From Lachnospiraceae bacterium (GTDB lineage: Bacteria > Bacillota > Clostridia > Lachnospirales > Lachnospiraceae), in NCBI GenBank assembly GCA_017556805.1, contig JAFYMC010000017.1, positions 1 through 33,118 of the forward strand: a DNA stretch of 33,118 nucleotides, read 5' to 3'. Below the pieces are notes generated by a model, which worked only from the letters and a program-made list of their open reading frames with translations, made no database searches and was not told the DNA's origin. A program made the position numbers and the translations under genes. This document shows positions 25,300 to 30,650 of the stretch, in pieces. Positions within the stretch are counted from its first letter, which is position 1. Every line of letters starts with the position of its first letter.

Positions 25300-25347
25300 T
25301 ACATTTTTCCGGACATTCATTTTCCAAATATCACATTTTTTTGGACA
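25300..25347. repeat. Diverged pair of the 32-bp-spaced repeats
   Basis: ACATTTTTCC at 25301 and ACATTTTTTT at 25333, each followed by GGAC, are exactly 32 bp apart, the same period and core as the array at 3142-3220. Confidence 0.55.
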
Positions 25348-25384
25348 TAAAAGAGTTAGCCCATTGCACGCCCTCTTTGAACTT

Positions 25385-25547
25385 TACGTAGGATAGTAGA
25401 CTTTCTTATTACTTCGTTACTCTGTCAGCAACGCCCGGACAGGAGGTCCGGGCGAGCCCGCCATAAGGCACGGATGCCGCATCAGGGCGGTTGCGTCACT
25501 CATACATTATCATCCCCGAAGTAATTAGAAAGACTCTATCCGAAGTA
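25385..25547. other. Multibranched palindromic element, candidate structured RNA or MITE-like sequence
   Basis: Imperfect inverted-repeat arms of ~31 bp (25385-25416 and 25517-25547, about 25 matches) enclose ~100 bp with its own structure. GCAA/TTGC (25428-25431 with 25491-25494) closes two GC-rich hairpins: a perfect 9-bp CGCCCGGAC/GTCCGGGCG (25432-25454) and CCGCC/GGCGG (25458-25490) with an inner GGCA/TGCC. There is no convincing gene and no T-run after the hairpins. It fills most of the 757-bp gap between the dehydratase and PD-(D/E)XK genes. I do not recognise the family. Confidence 0.6.
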
Positions 25548-25639
25548 CGAGAAAAGAGGGTGGGGCAAAGAGTACCTGCTGATTCACAATCCATAAAACG
25601 AAACGATAAGAGACCGGCTTTTCCCCTCCCACACGCATA

Positions 25640-25674
25640 GCAAAAGCGGGCCTGCGCATTCACGCAAGCCCGCT
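25640..25674 (-). terminator. Terminator after the 4,6-dehydratase gene
   Basis: On the minus strand, a 12-bp stem AGCGGGCTTGCG (25663-25674) pairs with its partner (25645-25656) around a 6-nt loop, one wobble, followed by TTTTGC. It begins 9 bp after the stop codon. Confidence 0.8.
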
Positions 25675-25682
25675 CGACATTC

Positions 25683-27557
25683 TTATTCTTTTCCCTTCGG
25701 CATCTTGTACGTCGGCACAATCTTCCGTACCATTTGGCGTACTTCGCCGGTTTCTTCGTATACCGCATCCTTTAACACCGCCAAGCTGTCAAAGAAAGCC
25801 TCGTCCTCCATCTTAATCGGCTGTGCCACGGAGATACGGTCGTTGGCGGTTTTCGCCAAGCCTTCCTCCTCCATGAGACGCTCCTCGTAGAGCTTCTCGC
25901 CCGGACGAAGGCCGGTGTATTCAATCATAATGTCCTCATTCGGCACATATCCGGAGAGACGTATGAGGTTCTTTGCCAAATCCACGATCTTCACCGGCTC
26001 ACCCATGTCCAACACGAAGATCTCGCCTCCGTGGGCGAAGGCTCCCGCCTGTAATACCAGGGATACTGCCTCCGGTATGGTCATAAAGTAACGGATGATG
26101 TCCGGATGGGTAACCGTCACCGGGCCGCCCTCCTTAATCTGCTGTTTAAACAACGGGATAACGCTACCGTTACTGCCCAGCACGTTACCGAACCGCACCG
26201 CCACAAACTCCGTCTCGGAGCGACGGCTGTAGGCCTGTACAATCATCTCACAAATACGCTTGCTGGCACCCATAATGTTGGTCGGATTTACCGCCTTATC
26301 GGTGGAAATCAGCACGAAACGCTCTACGCCGTAGCGGTCCGCCGCCTGCACCGTCTTTAGGGTACCGAATACGTTATTCTTAATCGCCTCGTTCGGGCTG
26401 TCCTCCATCAGCGGTACATGCTTATGGGCTGCCGCATGGAACACGATATTCGGCAGGTACTGCTCAAAAATGGAGTTCATACGGTTTGTATTTCGCACCG
26501 ATGCAATGAGTACCACCAGATTTAACTTCGGATACCGTCTCTTTAATTCCTGCTGGATTTCGTAGGCATTGTTTTCGTAAATATCCACGATAATGAGCTG
26601 CTTCGGCTTTGCCGCCGCAATCTGACGACAGAGCTCGCTACCGATGGAACCGCCGCCGCCGGTCACCAGCACTACCTGGTCTCCCAGATATCCGGTAATC
26701 GCGGACAAATCCACCGTTACCGGCTCTCTGCCCAAAAGATCCTCGATATCCACGTGACGTAACTGGCTGACACGTACTTCCTTGTTTACCAGCTGGTATA
26801 CACCCGGAAGGGTTTTAAGCTCACAACCGGTCTCGTTACAAATCTTTGCAATCTCCGCCACCGTCTTTTTCGGCATGGACGGCATGGCAATGATAATCTC
26901 GTCAATCTGATAATGGGCCGCAGCCTCTACGATGGCCTCACGTCCGCCGATAATCTGACAGCCTTGGATGGTCCGCCCCTTTAAGGCCGCATTGTCATCG
27001 ATAACGCACTCTACATGCTTATGCAAATGGTCACTGGTCTTTAGCTCTCGAATGAGCACATCCGCCGCTGCGCCTGCGCCCACCACCATAACTCTGGACA
27101 CTTCCGTACCGAAGCGCTTGTCCACAAATCTCTTCTTTACCCGACGGACAAACCGGTAGAAGAACCGGGTAATTACCGTCACACAAATCAGAACGCCCGC
27201 ATATAGGAACCAATAGCTTCGCGGCATCCGGACACCCGCAAGCGTCATCCCGGCAAACTGCAAAAAGGTCACCGCCACTACCGCCAGTACAATCTGCTGC
27301 AGCTCGTACAAGCCCGCGTATCTCCACACGCTGTGGTATAGGCGGAACAGCCAGAACACCACCAGCACCGTCAAAACATTCGGCAGTAAGGTCTGCCATA
27401 CATTCTCCAAGTACGGCTCCTGAATTTCCTTAAAGGACAGATTAAAGCGGAGCAACAGCGCCATCACCGAGGACACCGTTACCGCTGCGGCATCCAGCAC
27501 AATCAACAGCAGCTGCCGCAATATCAACTCTTTATCCCAAACACGTTTCGTCTTCAT
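25683..27557 (-). CDS. Membrane-bound UDP-HexNAc 4,6-dehydratase (WbpM/PglF/CapD-like)
   Basis: A 624-aa protein with four N-terminal membrane helices (within residues ~10-135), a first nucleotide-binding-like domain (VMVVGAGAAADVLIREL), and a catalytic SDR domain. The SDR domain has VVLVTGGGGSIGSELCRQI, FHAAAHKHVPLMEDSP, and STDKAVNPTNIMGASKRICE. In the last, Met replaces the usual Tyr (MxxxK), as in PglF/WbpM enzymes that make UDP-4-keto-6-deoxy-HexNAc. The length is normal for the long form. The ATG at 27557 follows GAGG; an earlier frame start would sit in the untranslated leader. It is transcribed alone between the two PD-(D/E)XK genes. Its promoter resembles that of the EPS operon, so it probably supplies the 4-keto sugar for the SDR at 19495-20379. 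Confidence 0.88.
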   Translation of the reverse strand: MKTKRVWDKELILRQLLLIVLDAAAVTVSSVMALLLRFNLSFKEIQEPYLENVWQTLLPNVLTVLVVFWLFRLYHSVWRYAGLYELQQIVLAVVAVTFLQFAGMTLAGVRMPRSYWFLYAGVLICVTVITRFFYRFVRRVKKRFVDKRFGTEVSRVMVVGAGAAADVLIRELKTSDHLHKHVECVIDDNAALKGRTIQGCQIIGGREAIVEAAAHYQIDEIIIAMPSMPKKTVAEIAKICNETGCELKTLPGVYQLVNKEVRVSQLRHVDIEDLLGREPVTVDLSAITGYLGDQVVLVTGGGGSIGSELCRQIAAAKPKQLIIVDIYENNAYEIQQELKRRYPKLNLVVLIASVRNTNRMNSIFEQYLPNIVFHAAAHKHVPLMEDSPNEAIKNNVFGTLKTVQAADRYGVERFVLISTDKAVNPTNIMGASKRICEMIVQAYSRRSETEFVAVRFGNVLGSNGSVIPLFKQQIKEGGPVTVTHPDIIRYFMTIPEAVSLVLQAGAFAHGGEIFVLDMGEPVKIVDLAKNLIRLSGYVPNEDIMIEYTGLRPGEKLYEERLMEEEGLAKTANDRISVAQPIKMEDEAFFDSLAVLKDAVYEETGEVRQMVRKIVPTYKMPKGKE

Positions 27558-27626
27558 ATCCCAATCCTCTTTTATATTATCTAGGTAACATAGGTTTCCT
27601 TTGCTCGACATAAATCACCAAATTTT

Positions 27627-27655
27627 ATCTTACCACGTCAGCAGGCAAAGTGCAA
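27627..27655 (-). promoter_or_regulatory. Promoter of the 4,6-dehydratase gene
   Basis: On the minus strand: TTGCAC (27650-27655), 17 nt, TAAGAT (27627-27632). The blocks ACTTGCA and GTGGTAAGATAAAA match the EPS operon promoter almost base for base, while the 17-nt spacers differ apart from their ends. Confidence 0.65.
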
Positions 27656-27715
27656 GTAAAACTTAAGGGCTCCTGAAATTTCCGTTTTTCTTCGTAAAAT
27701 ATTCTTTTTCCGTAG

Positions 27716-27746
27716 CAAAAAACCACCGCCGGAAACCGGCGGTGGT
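27716..27746 (-). terminator. Terminator of second PD-(D/E)XK gene
   Basis: On the minus strand, CCACCGCCGG and CCGGCGGTGG form a perfect 10-bp stem (loop TTT) followed by TTTTTTGC. The stem is identical to that at 23756-23778. Confidence 0.85.
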
Positions 27747-27764
27747 GAGGGTGCATGATTTAGT

Positions 27765-28583
27765 TTATTGCTCCTTCTTTTCCAGAAGGGCCTTGAGACG
27801 GGCATTTTCTGCAAGCAATTCTTGCACTACAGCCTGTGTCTCCTCCAATTCCTTTTCCAATCCCCGGCGTACTCTGCGAGCTTCTTCTACCGCTTCGCAA
27901 TAAGAACGAATTTTGAGGTCTTGATTGGATTCAAGCAGGGTTTCCGCAGCACCGGAAATGTATTCATTTTCTTGTGCCATCTGTTTTATCGCCTCCCAGG
28001 TATCAGCCTTAAACAATCGTGCCCAGTGGTCGATACCGTATTTACGGTCCTCCTCTGTGGCAAGCTCTATTTGATTTAAGTTTACCACAGATAAGATAAA
28101 TTTACCACTGTATAATTCATAATTTTTTACATTTAATAGTTTGAAGGTAGCATAAAACTCCGGGGAAAGATGATTCAAATCATAGTCCAGAAATCCGATA
28201 TGATAAACCGGCTTAGCCTTGCGGTAGGCTTCCCCTCGCATTAATTGATCAAAAGTGCGACAGGCATAGCTCAAAGAACGTTCCGGCCAATTCTTCTCAT
28301 CTATAACCTGCACTTCGAAATTTAGGATACGGTCATTGTTTAACATTACCTTCAAATCAAGAATAAATTCCTTATCTTTTGGATGTTCCCCAAACTCTAT
28401 CGGATTTAACACCTCTACGGAACGAATCTCCTCCGGGTGCATATGTAACAGCGAAGCACAGAGCCCAAGTAAAGCCTTCTGATTTTTCTGAAACACAACA
28501 TGAAACATACAATCATTGGTAAGCCGGTAATCCAGCCTACCGGTAGCATCTTTTAGTGATATACAATTTTGTAAATTCGACAA
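27765..28583 (-). CDS. PD-(D/E)XK nuclease family transposase (Rpn/PDDEXK_2 type)
   Basis: A 272-aa protein. LTNDCMFHVVFQKNQKALLGLCASLL is the family opening, EFILDLKVMLNNDRILNFEVQV gives the D...ExQ nuclease core, and NWPERSLSYACRTFDQLMRGEAY is the conserved helix. PVYHIGFLDYDL and HWARLFKADTWEAIKQMA are further family blocks. The C-terminus is a coiled coil ending LAENARLKALLEKKEQ, similar to the tail of the first copy although the cores differ widely. The start is TTG at 28583, with AAGGAGGAG 6 nt ahead; no ATG is placed as well. Both nuclease residues look intact, so it may be active. Its leader and terminator are shared with the 23822-24925 gene. Confidence 0.85.
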   Translation of the reverse strand: MSNLQNCISLKDATGRLDYRLTNDCMFHVVFQKNQKALLGLCASLLHMHPEEIRSVEVLNPIEFGEHPKDKEFILDLKVMLNNDRILNFEVQVIDEKNWPERSLSYACRTFDQLMRGEAYRKAKPVYHIGFLDYDLNHLSPEFYATFKLLNVKNYELYSGKFILSVVNLNQIELATEEDRKYGIDHWARLFKADTWEAIKQMAQENEYISGAAETLLESNQDLKIRSYCEAVEEARRVRRGLEKELEETQAVVQELLAENARLKALLEKKEQ

Positions 28584-28674
28584 ACTTCTCCTCCTTCATT
28601 TGTTTAATCATACGTCTAGCTACTGTCACTTCATCCCATGGAATCTCCCGGCAGACCTTCGCCGAAGAACCGGA

Positions 28675-28719
28675 GCCGATTTGTGCCTCGACATGCGCGC
28701 TGTGTCGGATAAGCACGGC
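28675..28719 (-). promoter_or_regulatory. Long hairpin at 5' end of leader, copy B
   Basis: The same three helices as copy A: GCC/GGC, GCAC/GTGC, CGACA(C)/(T)GTCG. The innermost C-G pair of copy A is here a wobble (C to T change), so pairing is kept. The 3-bp insertion of copy A falls in an unpaired bulge. Confidence 0.65.
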
Positions 28720-28733
28720 TTCGGTATGTATCC

Positions 28734-28762
28734 AGTATAGCACGATTATCACCCTCTCGCAA
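28734..28762 (-). promoter_or_regulatory. Promoter of second PD-(D/E)XK gene
   Basis: On the minus strand: TTGCGA (28757-28762), 17 nt, TATACT (28734-28739), matching copy A in both boxes and spacing. Confidence 0.65.
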
Positions 28763-28859
28763 GGTTGCATTTTGCAAAACCAGGCACTTTCCCACCCTTG
28801 TTTTTCTTCTCAAACCACTGATTTTATTGGGTTTCATGGCATTTTCATCATGCAAAAAC

Positions 28860-28878
28860 TTTGTGGAGATTGCACAAA
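28860..28878. repeat. TTTGTG/CACAAA hairpin, loop orientation 2
   Basis: TTTGTG (28860-28865), loop GAGATTG, CACAAA (28873-28878). The loop is the exact reverse complement of that in copy A (25211-25217). Confidence 0.8.
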
Positions 28879-28943
28879 AATCACCACTTTTTTCAGTACA
28901 ACTGCCAAGTTGACTTTGGGACTTTAAAGACAACGAACGCATA

Positions 28944-28976
28944 GAAAAAGCTCCGGATTATTCCGGAGCTTTTTCT
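28944..28976. terminator. Terminator after ispF
   Basis: A symmetric hairpin of AAAAAGCTCCGGA and its complement with a short ATTA-type loop; T-runs flank it on both strands. It lies 5 bp from the ispF stop and ends the mutY-ispF transcript. Confidence 0.9.
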
Positions 28977-28980
28977 TTCC

Positions 28981-29568
28981 TTACCCTTCTGTTCCTCTCA
29001 TACATCCGCTGCAACCTCCGCAGCCCTGACTGACACGGTTTCCGGACTCGTCAAAGGCGTACACCTCCATACCGCCGCCTCCCTGCAGATAGTCTCCTAC
29101 AGACTCTAAGAGGCACACTGCCTGCGCCGCGATACCTTCGCCGCTGCCGGTAAAACCAAGGCCCTCTTCCGTAGTCGCCTTTACGTTTACCTGGCTCTTG
29201 GCGATACCGAGAGCACTCGCAATGTTTTCCCGCATATCGGAAAGGTACGGCGCCATCTTCGGCGCCTGGGCAATAATCGTGGCATCGATGTTTCCCACCA
29301 GATAATGCTCCGCGGCCAGAAGCTCGCCTACCTTTTTCAGTAAAACCATACTGGAAATACCCGCATAGGCCGGGTCCTTGTCCGGGAAATGCTTCCCGAT
29401 GTCTCCCAATGCCGCCGCACCCAAAAGCGCATCCATAATGGCATGTAGCAGTACATCCGCGTCGGAATGACCTAAAAGGCCTTTTTCGTACGGAATTGCC
29501 ACGCCTCCCATAACTAACGCCCGGTTTTCCACCAGACGGTGTACATCATATCCTGTTCCGATTCTCAT
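28981..29568 (-). CDS. ispF: 2-C-methyl-D-erythritol 2,4-cyclodiphosphate synthase
   Basis: A 195-aa enzyme of the non-mevalonate isoprenoid pathway; it cyclises CDP-ME-2-phosphate, releasing [14 protein letters not shown] (metal-binding D and H), [34 protein letters not shown], and [22 protein letters not shown] are all canonical. The normal enzyme ends near residue 157. Here ~38 extra residues follow, Gly-rich, ending [13 protein letters not shown], whose three spaced cysteines are not part of the known fold. The ATG at 29568 follows AAGGAGGT. It overlaps the end of mutY by 23 nt, so the two are co-transcribed. Function is secure; the tail is unexplained. Confidence 0.95.
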   Translation of the reverse strand: MRIGTGYDVHRLVENRALVMGGVAIPYEKGLLGHSDADVLLHAIMDALLGAAALGDIGKHFPDKDPAYAGISSMVLLKKVGELLAAEHYLVGNIDATIIAQAPKMAPYLSDMRENIASALGIAKSQVNVKATTEEGLGFTGSGEGIAAQAVCLLESVGDYLQGGGGMEVYAFDESGNRVSQGCGGCSGCMRGTEG

Positions 29569-30637
29569 GCAATACCTCCTTCACATATACCTCAAACGCC
29601 GACGGTATCGGATAGGTCTCCCGTAGCTCCTCCGGAGTTACAAAGACCCAATCCGTGTCCCCTGTTAACCGACGCACAAGCTCTGTCAAACCTTCCGGCG
29701 TGTCCGACGCTTCCTCTGCCTCTATCCGAATCCCTTCCATGTGCCATTCCACATGAGAAAAGATATGTTTCGCTTTCTTGTCCTTTTTCACCTTCAAACC
29801 AACGTCCTTTGCCTCTTCCGCAAGCACATTCGGGAACTCCCAAAGCCCCGCCAGAAGCCCTTTCCCCGGTCTGCGGTGTAGAAGTATTTTTTCTCCGCAG
29901 TACACCAGATATACGATTCGTTTCTCGATTCTCCGTTCCTTTTTTCCGGTCTTTACCGGAAGCTCGGTTTCCCGGCCGGTATGAAAGGCTTTGCACAGAT
30001 GCATCACCGGACACTGCTCGCACAGAGGCTTGCCGTTGGGCAGGCAAACGGTGGCTCCCAGCTCCATCAGAGACTGATTAAAGTCCCCGCTTTGCTCCGG
30101 CATAATCGTCGTCAGATCCTGCTTCATGGTCTGCTTGGTGCGTTCCTTTGCGATATCTTCCTCGCTGCCGGTAATTCTGCTCATCACCCGCAGCACATTG
30201 CCGTCCACCGCCGGATAAGGCAGGCCGAAGGCAATGGATGCAATGGCTCCCGCGGTATAATCTCCGATGCCCGGCAGGGCACGTATACTATCATAATCCG
30301 CCGGCATCTCTCCGCCATATTGTTCTACCAGTACCTTTGCCGCCTTCTGCATATTCCGGACCCGGTTATAATACCCCAGGCCCTCCCAGAGCTTTAACAG
30401 TTCGTCTTCCTTTGCTTCCGCCAACGCTCTCACATCAGGCAAACATGTCAAAAAGCGGTCATAATACCCTTTGACCGCTTCGACTCTTGTCTGTTGTAGC
30501 ATGATTTCCGACACCCACACATGGTAAGGTGTCGGATCCTCACGCCACGGTAATATCCGCCTGTTAAACTCGTACCAATGCAACAGATACGGTACGGTCT
30601 CCGCATACATCGTTCTTACTTCGTTCTGCTCGTTCAA
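29546..30637 (-). CDS. mutY: A/G-specific adenine DNA glycosylase
   Basis: A 363-aa base-excision enzyme that removes adenine mispaired with 8-oxoguanine. [29 protein letters not shown] is the N-terminal signature with the catalytic Glu in [26 protein letters not shown] is the helix-hairpin-helix, [13 protein letters not shown] carries the catalytic Asp, and four cysteines (C-x7-C-x2-C-x5-C) form the 4Fe-4S site. A NUDIX-like C-terminal domain ([20 protein letters not shown]) recognises 8-oxoG. The start is TTG at 30637 with AGGAG ahead, 13 bp after the previous stop; an ATG nine codons later is possible. It is the middle gene of a three-gene run with ispF. Confidence 0.93.
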   Translation of the reverse strand: MNEQNEVRTMYAETVPYLLHWYEFNRRILPWREDPTPYHVWVSEIMLQQTRVEAVKGYYDRFLTCLPDVRALAEAKEDELLKLWEGLGYYNRVRNMQKAAKVLVEQYGGEMPADYDSIRALPGIGDYTAGAIASIAFGLPYPAVDGNVLRVMSRITGSEEDIAKERTKQTMKQDLTTIMPEQSGDFNQSLMELGATVCLPNGKPLCEQCPVMHLCKAFHTGRETELPVKTGKKERRIEKRIVYLVYCGEKILLHRRPGKGLLAGLWEFPNVLAEEAKDVGLKVKKDKKAKHIFSHVEWHMEGIRIEAEEASDTPEGLTELVRRLTGDTDWVFVTPEELRETYPIPSAFEVYVKEVLHENRNRI

Positions 30638-30650
30638 ACTTCTGCTCCTA

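Larger units (their letters stand above)
28620..28913 (-). repeat. Promoter-leader unit, copy B
   Basis: The second copy of the unit at 24964-25253, upstream of the second PD-(D/E)XK gene; it fills the ~400-bp gap before ispF. Promoter, 5' hairpin and the GTGACAG-containing stretch before the ribosome site are kept. Near its upstream edge is the TTTGTG/CACAAA hairpin with its loop inverted. A minus-strand frame across it (28631-28942) is open, but I see no ribosome site or recognisable protein. Confidence 0.8.

Noticed and set aside
25432-25454. Perfect 9-bp GC hairpin as a rho-independent terminator
   Set aside because: No T-run follows on either strand, and it is nested inside the larger palindrome at 25385-25547.
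28631-28942. 103-codon minus-strand frame in leader copy B
   Set aside because: It spans the promoter, the -10 box and the RNA hairpin, has no start signal, and is cut short in copy A. Frame conservation could still be tested with more copies.
29592-30047. Long frames on both strands over mutY
   Set aside because: Opposite or shifted frames of a well-supported gene with full MutY motifs; they arise from its GC-rich third positions.
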